NCBI GenBank assembly: GCA_001600495.1
Contig: BCKE01000021.1
Location: 339,779 to 403,778 of the forward strand
Length of the DNA stretch: 64,000 bases
Direction: 5' to 3'
Source of the DNA: Pilasporangium apinafurcum
Taxonomy: Eukaryota; Oomycota; Peronosporomycetes; Pythiales; Pythiaceae
The stretch's first letter is position 1. Every line of letters starts with the position of its first letter. The notes beneath the pieces were generated by a model. That model made no database searches. It worked only from the letters and a program-made list of their open reading frames with translations, and had not been told where the DNA came from. A program made the position numbers and the translations under genes. Positions 33,366 through 43,999 of the stretch are shown here, piece after piece.

Positions 33366-33555
33366 GTAGAAACTGTCAAGTTTGCGAAAATTGAGTAGAT
33401 GCAGATTTTCCACGCTTCTATATGTTTTACACCATACAAAGAGTCCATTTTGGGTTATGGTCTTCAGTAATACACACCAATGTTTGCGTATCCATATTTC
33501 ACTTTTCTCTCTCATGAACCAAATTTGAAGAGCAATCGTCCACCAATTGTGGCTT

Positions 33556-34725
33556 TCATGCTACTCCAAGAGTCTTGAAACTTTCTTTCTGTGCTTCTTC
33601 TGCGTCGTTGAATGCTGGTTTGAGGAACTCAATAATGACGCGGAAGAGTTGATCAGGGGTATCTCGCAGTGGACAACATCTTTGTTCATCTTTTTTCTCT
33701 TCCTTCGTTGGATATGACGACTTGTATCGGATAAGGAAAACAAGTTTCATGCGTGACCAGATCGTATCCCGTTTATATCGATTGACAATTTCTTGAAACT
33801 CTGGCAAGATGCTGGAAGAATAGATGCGTAGCTTTAAATTCTTGTGCGTTAGCTGCAAGTACAATGTTAACCATGTTGCTCGACCCACTTTGTCTCGATT
33901 GATTCTGTACATACTTTGAAGTGCTCGCACCATCTGATATTCAATCGCCGCCTGCACACAAGTGGAGACGGTCGACTGTTCAAATGGTTGTTGATGCTGC
34001 GATTGTGCTGGAAGACGCTTTTGCGCTTGCTGGGTTTGGCTCCATTCGCCATAGTTTCGATGGCGCTTCTCCATGTAATATTCACCTTTAATCATGAGGC
34101 GCACCGTTTGATTCCTGAGTAAGTCCATGGCACATCGCTCAGTCTTGGTTTGCAAGGCGCAATACAATGCCTGCAATGGGTGGTTCTCACCGATCAACTC
34201 GTCTTCAGGCATCGCTTTAAGTAAATAGGAAGCCAATCGCCCATGCTTGGCTGTGCAAGCGAGCAGTAACGCTGTTCGATGGTGCTTATCAGTGTCACTC
34301 CAGCTCCACACCTTTCCTCCACGTTTCTGGTTCCAGTCCAGTAAGCAGTCGATCACAATGGGAGCAACCCCATACGAGCATGCGTACATCAATACGTGCC
34401 ATCGACGGTCATCTTTCGTGGCTAGCACGGCGCCTTTCGCCATCAGAAGATTGATGAAGAGAATGGCAAGTTTGGGATTTTTGCAAGTAGTTGCGACCAT
34501 CAGTGATGTTTCGTGGGAATGATTTGCATCGCGTGCATTAGCGAGCTTGGGCTCGTGGAAGAGCATCTTTCGTACTATCTGAACATCACCATAATGAAGC
34601 GCATCATGGAAGTCAGTGATAACAGCGGCGTGAAGGGCATCGGACGAGGCATTACTCCCTCTCGTCTGCCATGTCATCTGCCTTCTCAACTTGGAACGAA
34701 ATGACTGATGAAGAATTGCTTGCAT
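33556..34725 (-). CDS. Ankyrin-like repeat protein, orphan family copy 1
   Basis: A frame of up to 389 aa; the alternative start at 34677 (MTWQTRGSNASS) gives 373. Residues about 30-190 look like degenerate ankyrin repeats (DFHDALHYGDVQIVRKMLFHEP, TSLMVATTCKNPKLAILFINLL, ALLLACTAKHGRLASYLL). The second half is helical and ends near a conserved block (LRDTPDQLFRVIIEFLKPAFN). The cysteine-rich end seen in the two paralogues is absent here. It shares organisation with 35678..36916 and 37554..38714. No membrane or signal segment is visible. Function is unknown; ankyrin repeats generally bind proteins. Confidence 0.65.
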   Translation of the reverse strand: MQAILHQSFRSKLRRQMTWQTRGSNASSDALHAAVITDFHDALHYGDVQIVRKMLFHEPKLANARDANHSHETSLMVATTCKNPKLAILFINLLMAKGAVLATKDDRRWHVLMYACSYGVAPIVIDCLLDWNQKRGGKVWSWSDTDKHHRTALLLACTAKHGRLASYLLKAMPEDELIGENHPLQALYCALQTKTERCAMDLLRNQTVRLMIKGEYYMEKRHRNYGEWSQTQQAQKRLPAQSQHQQPFEQSTVSTCVQAAIEYQMVRALQSMYRINRDKVGRATWLTLYLQLTHKNLKLRIYSSSILPEFQEIVNRYKRDTIWSRMKLVFLIRYKSSYPTKEEKKDEQRCCPLRDTPDQLFRVIIEFLKPAFNDAEEAQKESFKTLGVA

Positions 34726-34739
34726 TCTTTAAATTTATA

Positions 34740-35320
34740 TATTTATAATTTTAGAAAATAAAATAAATATACTGATTTGTGATAATAACCCTTGAAGCTT
34801 CAGCTTTGGCATGCATTTGATAGAATTGTTGTTAACATGGAGGTTTTCCAGTACCCCAGAGCAGCAATGAAAAAGATTGCAATGTATCAAGTGGAATGGT
34901 GGGGTAGGCGCAATAGCTGGAGCAGAAGGAGGCAGCCACAGAAGAGAGTCTCATGTGGCTTTGCCAGATACTGATTGAAACAACAGAAATGCGTTGCAAC
35001 TAGTGTATGAATCAGACATCATTGGTCTGTTGGCGCATTTCGTGTGCATTACCGATGGGATCCCGACGCTTTACAAACTGATTTCCCGGCTACAGCGGTA
35101 GTTGGCAACGCCATGAAGTGTGTGTAGATCACAGTCATGGATCTGCTAGTCATACAAAGCATGCGGATGTAATTCAGCCACTGGTGGCTCTGCCAGATAC
35201 TGCCTTGTACATTATCGCTGGTTTTTACAGTCATAGGTTTGGTAAATCGGAGATGCATAAAGCAGCAATGAGTGGTTTCTATTGTCAGATGACATTTCTC
35301 AACACTGCGTGACTGCTGTA
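34740..35320. pseudogene. Relic of the ankyrin-like family
   Basis: On the plus strand at about 35180-35311 the frame reads PLVALPDTALYIIAGFYSHRF and then GFYCQMTFLNT. It matches the family's C-terminal block PLVVLPDNLFREVIAFYQPRF / GFCCGKEFLLGN at 36680-36810. A second related piece may lie at 34880-35090. No open gene remains. Confidence 0.5.
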
Positions 35321-35677
35321 AAACTATTCGATCAAGTTGAAGTTCACTAATCAGAAATACTGTAATTACTATCACTAATGCATTGGGCTCATTTGATTGG
35401 CTCATTTGGTAACAGCTTGAAAGTACTAACACTGAGCAGTTTCTCATTCTAGAATGCTTCGGAACTGTGACAGTAAGCGTATTTGCACTAATATAGAACT
35501 ATTATTGATGTGACATGCATTATTTTAACCAATAGAAGCATTTTATAGGTTACTTATTAGGTAAGATAATAGAGATATTAGTAGCGCTTTTTGATTGGGC
35601 AATGGTCTATTTTTTTCTGATAATCGATCAGATCCCATTTGGAGTCACTTCAAAAAGAGCAAGCACAACAAAGCGAA

Positions 35678-36916
35678 ATGACGTCTCATCGGAACAGCGG
35701 CTTTTTCGCAGACAACGCGTCGCCATCATCGCAGTTCATCGATTTGCTGCGTCATGGCAACATAGAGGAAGCGTCTGAGAGACTGAAAATTTCACCATGG
35801 TTGGCGCTCCCTACTCCCAGCAGCAGTCGGTCGGGGATAGCGCCGATACCACTCATGGTGGCTTCCACCTATGCCAACCCCACGATAGCCATCGAGATGA
35901 TCAACATGCTGATGCAGTATGGTACGAGTTTAAGCCATCGCGAGGGCGTGGATATAGTGTTGTATGCGTGCCGACAAGGAGTTGCACCAGCGGTGCTTGA
36001 TAACTTGCTGATGTGGATCGAGAAATCGTCTTTGGACAACCAATCGAGAAGATTTCGACTACTTTCGCTAGTGGAAACAGATGAAGACAATTTAAATGCG
36101 CTCGTGCAGGTGTGCAAATCGAAGAATGTGGTTTTGGTGTCGCATTTGATGATGCTGGTGCAGCGAGAGATGATGAGATTGAGTGCGGATGCATATGCGA
36201 ATCGACGGAGTACTAACGACGTGTTTTTGAAAGTGTTGGAGGCAGCAATAGAGATGGGGGATGAAGCGTATGCGATAAAAATCTTATGGCTTCCATTAGT
36301 ATTGCAAAGTGCAACTTATATGGGGCAATCTAATCCCTGGGATCACGATGACATGGACAGAAAGAAGAAAATGACTACTATTTACACTTGCGTGGGAACT
36401 GCACTGCGACGAACTATGATCAGCCTAGTGTCAGCAATGGAGACAATCAATCGACTCGCAGTACGTCGAGCAGCATTTGTATACATGAGCGAATTTGCGA
36501 GGAATGTTGACTCTACGCCGTGGATTCAGAGAGTCAGTCAACAATACAGGCGTGATCAACAATGGCGAAAGGTACAGGATGTGTTTCTCGTCCGTCATCG
36601 CCTACGTGAGCCACATCCTGCGCATCATAAAGCCACAGGAGTTAACGGAGCTATTAGACAAAGTCAGTATGGAGAAGCACATCCGTTGGTGGTGCTGCCA
36701 GACAACCTGTTTCGTGAAGTGATTGCCTTCTACCAACCAAGATTCGATCCCCAGCAAGAGGTCGCGGAGATTACCGAGGGTTTTTGTTGCGGAAAGGAAT
36801 TTTTGCTGGGTAATTGCCGCTGTCGTGAGTTTGCTAGTGCGGTGGTGGTGTATGATCCCATCTGGAATCTTCAGCGACAGGATTTTGAGGATTCAGACAA
36901 CGAAGAGGGTATCTAA
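35678..36916 (+). CDS. Ankyrin-like repeat protein, orphan family copy 2
   Basis: An intronless 412-aa frame from the ATG at 35678 (MTSHRNSGFFADN). N-terminal degenerate ankyrin repeats include FIDLLRHGNIEEASERLKIS, PLMVASTYANPTIAIEMINM and YACRQGVAPAVLDNLL. The middle is helical. The C-terminal block LPDNLFREVIAFYQPRF is followed by a cysteine cluster, FCCGKEFLLGNCRCREF, which suggests a metal-binding knuckle. The tail is acidic. Similar-length paralogues flank it on both sides. Function is not recognised. CCAAT at about 35529 lies 150 nt upstream. Confidence 0.68.
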   Translation: MTSHRNSGFFADNASPSSQFIDLLRHGNIEEASERLKISPWLALPTPSSSRSGIAPIPLMVASTYANPTIAIEMINMLMQYGTSLSHREGVDIVLYACRQGVAPAVLDNLLMWIEKSSLDNQSRRFRLLSLVETDEDNLNALVQVCKSKNVVLVSHLMMLVQREMMRLSADAYANRRSTNDVFLKVLEAAIEMGDEAYAIKILWLPLVLQSATYMGQSNPWDHDDMDRKKKMTTIYTCVGTALRRTMISLVSAMETINRLAVRRAAFVYMSEFARNVDSTPWIQRVSQQYRRDQQWRKVQDVFLVRHRLREPHPAHHKATGVNGAIRQSQYGEAHPLVVLPDNLFREVIAFYQPRFDPQQEVAEITEGFCCGKEFLLGNCRCREFASAVVVYDPIWNLQRQDFEDSDNEEGI

Positions 36917-37447
36917 ATGGTATGGAGCTTTGATACGCAGGCAGATGGCATGAGATTTTCGCAATTTTGGAGATACTGACAGCAGCCATTATAGCCACAT
37001 TGACGTATACGATAAGGCTACCTTTCAAACAAGCTGTTATTGAAATGAAGAAATGGTCTAGGAGCAAGTTGGTAGCACATAACGTTTAATAATGTTGTTA
37101 GACCTTATACTTCTTGGATAATGCTTAGTGTTTTGCAGCTTTGTCTATGCTGATCATTTCAAGTTGTATGCTAACTTCTCTATCCAGATAAGGCGCACTT
37201 GTACTAGAAGTCTACCTGTCTCGCCTTCTCTTCATTTGCAAAAATCCTGTGCGGACAGACAGCCATGCTAACCACCGACGCATGGTTTGGTATCGATTTG
37301 ACAACAAGACACGCACATGCAGAATATGTCGCTCGTCTGTAGCACTGATGAAGCAATTTGCACGAGTGAGATGCCGACTCTAAATTGCTTACAGATCTTC
37401 CGTCTTCATGTGATGCAGACCAGCATCACTTCAACCATCGTAATTTT

Positions 37448-37500
37448 ATCCAATAAAATGTTAATATTTCGTAATAAATATATTTTATTGGTAAAAATTA
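37448..37500. promoter_or_regulatory. Inverted pair of CCAAT/ATTGG boxes before ankyrin-like copy 3
   Basis: ATCCAATAAAATG at 37448 and TTTTATTGGTAAAAATTA at 37483 face each other about 55-100 nt upstream of the start at 37554. The arrangement resembles 52811..52870 before RRS1. Confidence 0.5.
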
Positions 37501-37553
37501 TTTATTTGTTTTTTGTGGGTTTCATGAGCGATGCTGAAGAATGACAAGTAAAC

Positions 37554-38714
37554 ATGAATGCATGGCATTTGGGAACGATGACGTCCTTTCGTGCTCTTCC
37601 AGAGGCTTCGAATGTGCCACACACACAACCACACTTAGAACGACAACTGCGCGATCTACTAGAACGTGGTTATGTACAAGAAGTGGCTGATTTCCTGACT
37701 GATTCGCCTGCTGCGATTGATTGTCTAAAGCAGAGCTCTTTGTGGATCGAGATTGCATTGGTACGCAAGGAGCAGCCAGTGGAGATGATTAATTTGCTGA
37801 TGAACCACGGTGCTACACTTAGTACAGTCTTTGATTCTTCCCAGCGCGTGTTTCGACATGCGTGTATAAATGGCGTCGATCCAGCGGCGATTGAGTGTCT
37901 TTGCAATTGGAACGATGTCAAACGAGAGCCAAAATTTCAGTTGTCTGATTCAGTGTTGGAGATCGCGTGTCGATCAACCAACATCCGGTTAATTGGCTAC
38001 TTGCTGGAGCGCCTTATGCATGCAGAGTTGCCTGCCGAGTCGAATTGTGTGAGTGCGGTGCTATTGCTGGTGAAGACGGCGATTCAGATGGACGATGAAC
38101 CGTTTGTGCTGGAGCTTTTGCGAGTGCCACTTGTGATGACTGCATTAGGCCAGTGTCAATCCCAGAAAGAATGCTGGAAAGATAAATATGATGGACGGTT
38201 GGTGACGATCTACACTTGCACAGCACTCGCCATTCGTCAGAATATGAGTACTATCTTGACAGCTATGGAAGAAATCAATTCGATTGCGGTTCGGAAGACA
38301 GCATTCACCGCCGTGTATCAATTTCACTTGGATCGATTCTATATCCCAATAGAGCGACTTCCATTGTCTCCTATGATTGAAGAAATCGCCTCTCGCTACC
38401 CGGCAGACGCTCAATGGGCAACCGTGAGAGAGCTCTTTCTTGCTCATAGGCGTGTGGGCATCGAATGTGATGATGCCATTAGCTGCATTCACTCTGTAAT
38501 TGGGGACTCATCATGGATTTTGCTCACTGTGACGCTACCAGACCATCTCTTTCTCACAGTGGTTCGCTTTTTCCAACCGAAATTTAACGAACAGCAAGCA
38601 GTGCACACGTGTTCAGCGGGCTTTTGCTGCACGAAAGAGTTCCTGGCGGGCAAATGTCGTTGCCATACGTCAAATTTTGCAACATTTACTGGAGGCGTGG
38701 GTCGTTTCACATGA
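37554..38714 (+). CDS. Ankyrin-like repeat protein, orphan family copy 3
   Basis: An intronless 386-aa frame; a second in-frame start at 37578 is possible. Degenerate ankyrin repeats: LRDLLERGYVQEVADFLTDS, VEMINLLMNHGATLS, RHACINGVDPAAIECLCNW, LEIACRSTNIRLIGYLLERL. A helical central part follows, then TLPDHLFLTVVRFFQPKF and the cysteine cluster GFCCTKEFLAGKCRCH, almost superimposable on copy 2. The same order and length argue for a genuine family produced by local duplication. Function is unknown. Confidence 0.68.
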   Translation: MNAWHLGTMTSFRALPEASNVPHTQPHLERQLRDLLERGYVQEVADFLTDSPAAIDCLKQSSLWIEIALVRKEQPVEMINLLMNHGATLSTVFDSSQRVFRHACINGVDPAAIECLCNWNDVKREPKFQLSDSVLEIACRSTNIRLIGYLLERLMHAELPAESNCVSAVLLLVKTAIQMDDEPFVLELLRVPLVMTALGQCQSQKECWKDKYDGRLVTIYTCTALAIRQNMSTILTAMEEINSIAVRKTAFTAVYQFHLDRFYIPIERLPLSPMIEEIASRYPADAQWATVRELFLAHRRVGIECDDAISCIHSVIGDSSWILLTVTLPDHLFLTVVRFFQPKFNEQQAVHTCSAGFCCTKEFLAGKCRCHTSNFATFTGGVGRFT

Positions 38715-38849
38715 ATCGGATACAGTTCCGTCATTTGTAGATACAGCTTACAGAAGTGAGCTAAAGATGAATCCTCTCGATTCATATTAGCCAAGGCTTG
38801 AATTTGCTAAGTATTGTCGAGCGATGTGGCTAGTCGGTTGGCGTGACTC

Positions 38850-39075
38850 AAGTATTGTACATGCATACTTATACCCGGAAGCGTTTTGTAGTTGAGACGA
38901 CCGAGTGGTTGGCCTTGAAGTATCCGAATGTATTACCGCTTCACGGGGTATGTCACATGGGGTATTCATTATTTGTCATGATGGACAACACCGGGAACGG
39001 CAGTTTCCTCGGCTACTTGGCGACCCACTATGGGACGATTGGTAAAGGTATAACCATGACTATTTGTTGTTCAAA
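38850..39075 (+). pseudogene. TKL kinase relic (N-lobe piece)
   Basis: The frame reads KRFVVETTEWLALKYPNVLPLHGVCHMGYSLFVM and then NTGNGSFLGYL. This matches the N-lobe segment RDKFIRETTIWYELRSPHILTLYGACHVGFPLFFV of the kinase-like gene 39699..41105. There is no glycine loop, lysine or C-lobe. It is a fragment left by duplication. Confidence 0.65.
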
Positions 39076-39698
39076 GGTAGTAGTAAAAATGAGCTGTTGA
39101 CTCGTGGGTTGACTATGCCATTGAGCGCAATGGTGCAGCAACCTCCGATTCAGATGTCGCAAAGTTGCGGGCTCTTCGATTTGTAGTTTACCTAAAACTG
39201 CATTTTCCAATGTATGATGATGAGCAGCAGCAAGTCGAATACTTTTTGATCAGGTCTTCCACGCACAACCACTGTGGGTGATGTGGATGAGAAAGCATCC
39301 CCCTGTTAAAGAACTTCAATGGCTACATTCGAAAGCTGCATTTTCTGTGGGATAAAATAGATGTGACCAGTGAAAAAAAATAGCATTTTAGTTGGTAAAA
39401 CAACACACTTTAGTTACTTAAATAATACCTCGTACTGGTCAAAACCGTCCCCTGTCTTAAAGGTGCTATTTTTATTTAGGTTTCTTTCTATCAAATTATT
39501 TGTAATTGAAAACTGTTAAATTTGTACTGGATTAAGTTCACTGTAGCCGTATAGTTGTCCAAAAAAAATAAGCAGCACCTGAAGCTGACAATCGTAGGTA
39601 TAGCAATCCATCCATGCGCTCACAATCGATTTTTCTCTCCAGTTATCAACGCCAAACTCACCAGACGCTTTAGTCGGTGTACATACATTGACACTGCC

Positions 39699-41105
39699 AT
39701 GGCGGATGACCTCGTTGTCAGTGGGATCGTGGAGCTCAGCAAGCTCGTCTCTGAGTTGCGCAGTAGTCGAGAAATGTGTCAGGACCTCATCAATCGTCTG
39801 GAGCCCATCCATAACCAGCTCAGGATGATGCGAAGCGAAGGGAATCGCGAAAACACAAACGCACTCGACAAGTACTCCAAGTTGGTGGAAGATCTGATCC
39901 ATTTTCTGAATATGCATCTAGAATGCAATTTCTTCATGCGCATGACACGCCACTGGAAGGTCAAGGAAAGGATCACTCGCTACCACACAGAGGTCGACAC
40001 GATCATGGCATTGCTCCAACTCGAATTCCAGCACGAATTAATCAATCGAAACGAACGACTTGAACAGATGCACCGCAAGGACGTTTCCGAGTTGGACGAT
40101 ACACTGGAACACAACCAAAGCGAGGTCGTGAGGGATCTGGAGAAAGGAGGAACACCAAGTGTCACACTCGCAGATATGAAATACGAGCTCAAATATAATA
40201 AAAAACACTATTCACCCGCGGAACGGAAGATGATGCAAAAGGCGTACATGACCGTCAAGTCGTATTCGAATGTGGAAGTGCCATCTATGCCCAAATGGTA
40301 CATTTCGCGGTCCAATATTCGGTTTGAAGAAAATCCATTTGCTACTGGGCCATTTCGCAATCTGCATTATGGAATCCTCTACCCTGGTGACAAAGTGACC
40401 GTCAAGCTAGTTCTCGCTGATGAAAATGATAGACAAGCCCGCGACAAATTTATTCGGGAAACAACGATCTGGTATGAACTTCGAAGCCCGCACATTCTGA
40501 CGCTCTATGGTGCTTGTCATGTCGGCTTCCCATTATTTTTTGTCTCTGAGACGGCAGAGAATGGCAACTTCAACCAATACTTGCCAAAGAACATGGATCG
40601 TTTCTGGAAGGTGTTTCTGGATGTTGCGCGTGGTCTCGCGTTTCTCCACTCCAAGAATCATGTACACAGCAACCTCAAATGCAATAACCTACTGGTCCGA
40701 GCCGATGGCACAGCAGTGATTTCGGACTTTTGGTATGCATTCGTTCGTGCCAATTCCGCGCTGAGTGCCAAGGAACAATCACCGACCTGCTACTGGCGAG
40801 CTCCGGAGATGTTAGAAGCCAGCGGTGCACAAGGTAATGCACGCTTTCAGTCGGATGTGTACGCGCTTGGAATGTGCATGTATGAAGGCATGTCTGGCGG
40901 ACTACCTTACCAAACAGACGATGAAGATACGATCGTGAAGAAAATTCTTAATGGTGAACTACCTCCACGCACAGACAAGATCACGGATGATGCTTGGGAT
41001 TTGATCCAACTGATGTGCACTCGCGATTACCACGATAGAATAACTCTCGATGAGGTGATAAAGCGAATGGCCAGGTTAGCCGAGCCGGAAGAGCCGGTGA
41101 ATTAA
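39699..41105 (+). CDS. Helical-domain TKL pseudokinase (MLKL-like layout)
   Basis: A 468-aa intronless frame from the ATG at 39699 (MADDLVVSGIVELSKLV). Residues 1-150 are all-helical with HeLo/four-helix-bundle character (KYSKLVEDLIHFLNMHLE, HTEVDTIMALLQLEFQHEL), then a helical linker. Residues about 205-460 are a TKL kinase fold. The beta-3 lysine is kept (VTVKLVL), but the glycine loop is degenerate (NPFATGPFRN), the catalytic HRD aspartate is asparagine (HSNLKCNN) and DFG reads DFW. It is therefore predicted to be catalytically weak or dead. The APE (APEML) and SDVYALGM motifs remain. N-terminal helical bundle plus TKL pseudokinase is the layout of MLKL, a membrane-lysing death effector; homology of the helical part is inference only. 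Neighbouring kinase relics show local duplication. Confidence 0.75.
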   Translation: MADDLVVSGIVELSKLVSELRSSREMCQDLINRLEPIHNQLRMMRSEGNRENTNALDKYSKLVEDLIHFLNMHLECNFFMRMTRHWKVKERITRYHTEVDTIMALLQLEFQHELINRNERLEQMHRKDVSELDDTLEHNQSEVVRDLEKGGTPSVTLADMKYELKYNKKHYSPAERKMMQKAYMTVKSYSNVEVPSMPKWYISRSNIRFEENPFATGPFRNLHYGILYPGDKVTVKLVLADENDRQARDKFIRETTIWYELRSPHILTLYGACHVGFPLFFVSETAENGNFNQYLPKNMDRFWKVFLDVARGLAFLHSKNHVHSNLKCNNLLVRADGTAVISDFWYAFVRANSALSAKEQSPTCYWRAPEMLEASGAQGNARFQSDVYALGMCMYEGMSGGLPYQTDDEDTIVKKILNGELPPRTDKITDDAWDLIQLMCTRDYHDRITLDEVIKRMARLAEPEEPVN

Positions 41106-42436
41106 TAACCTGTCAGAATTGTAAGCATGTCAATCGCAATGCCAGCGTGTTTTGCTATGAATGTGGCCAACGGCTACGTCAGCCGTAAGCATATGCAGAC
41201 GACGAAACAGTTTTCCACTCTTTACTATTTTGTGAAATATTGTTCTTATCTACGTACATGTGATATTAATCTGCTTTATGTGCTTGTGCGTGAGCAAAGT
41301 GGCTGAAGGTTTAGCCATGGGATTTGAACATAAAAGCAAGAGTGCATCTTCGTTGTCACCTCATTGCAGCAAACCATATTTAATGTCTATCATTTACTGA
41401 TTGTATTCGCGGCTCACCGTGTACGTGGGGATTATAAATGGAATGAATATGATCAATAGCATGTGATGCTCAAGTCATAGGACGAAAGTCTGGGTGCTTC
41501 TGTGAAAGAACACCAAGTATGTACTGAGATAAGCTACATGCGGGAACATATTTATTGGACCGCAAACGCATCCTCCTCACGATGTATTTAATCAGACGTG
41601 CGAGATTTCTTTTGTATCCACCCTTTCTGTCAAGTAAAAAATACCTCCATGATGCTTGTCTGGCCACCATTCTCACCATCGCAAAGCTCTCTTGACAATA
41701 TTATTCATTTACTACGCTCGCTTCCTGCCTTCTCAATTGGATCTGCTGTTGTAAAAAGACAAGGGTATCAGTGCATCTCCTGCCAGACCGAGTATGAGAT
41801 TGATATGATGACCAACACATTCGCTTTGCAAATGGACGTATCAACTGATGGCTTTTGGTGCACGATATAGTCCTTCAGATAGCCATTACAATCTGTCCTG
41901 TTCTGCCAAGAGATCACCATGACTGATCACATCACATGCCATGCAGGTATCTGGAAGACCATTTGCTATATAAGATGGTTGGGAATGAGTGATCACTGCA
42001 TCGTATTTTGCTTTTCATGCTTTGCAACCACATCGAGAAAAAAATTTAATGCATCAATGGCTACAATCCTGAATCCAATGCCCCATCTGTGTATTTTTCT
42101 GTATGATAGTACAGAATAACTAGCCAAATCTAAAATTTTTGCGGTAATTCGTCTAAATTGTGCTGTTAAATGGATGTACAAGCAGACAATTCAAGTCTTT
42201 TAGAATAAAATAAAACGTTACTTCCTCTCTTCTAAAGGCATCGTTTTGTAAACAAAGCACAAAATGCCTGAATTCTGTACTGAATTAAGTTCATAGTATT
42301 CATTTCCTATTTGTACTGGTAAAAAAAATTGGACAGACTGATCCTATTTTTTTCTGCAAATAGGAGATGATCATACGCAGCTCAGATGGAGGAGGTAGGA
42401 AGAGCATCACTTTCATCCAGCGCGCTAGTCAGCTAT

Positions 42437-42530
42437 TACACAATCGAGCCCACAGTTACCATGGCAGAATAACTCTCGACGAGACGATAAAGCGAATGAC
42501 CAAATTGATCGAACAGGAAAAAAGCTGAAT
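42437..42530 (+). pseudogene. TKL kinase relic (C-terminal tail)
   Basis: The frame reads YHGRITLDETIKRMTKLIEQEKS and stop. It parallels YHDRITLDEVIKRMARLAEPEE at 41030-41093, with closely similar DNA (AGAATAACTCTCGA). A TTTGTACTGG stretch near 42310 also recalls 39519 upstream of the pseudokinase, suggesting a whole copy once lay here. Confidence 0.65.
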
Positions 42531-42539
42531 ATACTGAAA

Positions 42540-43990
42540 TACCAAGGATGTAAAAGCGAGCTTTTGCCTGAATGCAAATTCTGTAGCGGCTGTGGGTTGC
42601 ATGCTGGCATGAAGAAGATCAGCGTGGCTGCATGATTACTTCGATGATATATATTTAGCAATGGCAGAAATGTTGTTAGCTTTGTCATAGGCAACTAACA
42701 TCAATCAATTAATGATTCCATATCCTAACTTGATTTGAATGACGACTATTGCGCGTACAAGCTTCTAAATGATGTTCACCACGGAGTCGACTGCACATAT
42801 CTCATGCAGCGGCAGCATCGAAGGTACCATGCTGTTGCCCGTGCGTGTTAAGATCTCCGCCCATTAGTAGTAACAATGTCTATTGATGTTGTATGGGATG
42901 CATTTGCAAAAAAAATAAATATGTGCACCCTTGACGCCCGAATGCCGAGTGTACCCACCCATGATATCTCTTTCATTGTTGAAGTAAAGTCATAAATCTA
43001 TCATCTCTGATGAAATAAGTTATGGACTGCCAGCGCATCTTACTCAAAGATCCATTTACTATTAACCGCATCTTTTTTGTCGCGCTTGTATCCGTAGACC
43101 ATCACCATCATCCTTCCTGTGTCCTTCTGCTCCCAAAGCAACAATTTGTGATATATCCAGCTATAATACACTCATTTAATGCATACATGGACGAAAGTTG
43201 TCAGCCTGAATGCAGCGTCAAGTGATGTTCTCTGCTGAATCTCGGCAGCATCCTGCTATTCGTCCGCCGCGTGTTTTGCAACAAGTCTATTCGAGTTTAA
43301 CCAACTGCAGACAATATTTTATCAATTTCATCGAGCTTCAGTTTGTTTCCTGCTGCTATCGATAGAAAAGTCATGCTGGTATGTGCTACCCATCTATAGG
43401 TGGTAAGATGCAGATCCCAACCATCCGCACCCAAAAAATCTTCCCTGTGTACCTATAGACTTAGCATACGCATGCGCGTGCAGTGTACATCTGATGCAAA
43501 AGGATCCTACTCTCTAGCCACTACGTTCATGAAAAGCGCATCGCAATCTGCTTTTCACTTGTCATGAAAAAGCAGTCCATTTGTTAGTTTCTTTATTCAT
43601 TGGTATGGGTAATATCAGTTGGTTCTTGGTCTCTTTTAAATAAACTTCTTCCATCTTGACATCCTTTTCCTTTCACCTGCTGGAGTTCCCAACTAAACAC
43701 GAAAATCGCGCTGTCGCCTAGACTTTAGCTGCCCAACTCGTAGCCAATTCTCCTGAGTAAAATAAAACTCCATTTGTATGGCTTATGAGATAGAAATGTC
43801 GATGCTTTATGCAACGCATGGGTCCAATGGGTTCATTCTTCTGACCAAACCTGATTCGTGGAACCCAAAGAACATTCCCAAAAAATAAATTAATCACCAC
43901 CGGAAATGCTCTGCACGTTCACGGTTTGAGTCCTTGGAAGAGTGAAGACACTTAACCAATCATCAGCAAAGCACCACGATTGTTCTTGTA
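42540..43990. other. Intergenic, nothing recognised
   Basis: About 1.45 kb between kinase loci with only short, unsupported frames. No repeat or RNA gene was recognised. Confidence 0.4.
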
Positions 43991-43999
43991 TCGCTGTGG

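Noticed and set aside
41470-41679. Basic 69-codon frame on the minus strand (ARLIKYIVRRMRLRSNKY)
   Set aside because: No family recognised, no paralogue in the window and no splice context. Probably chance.
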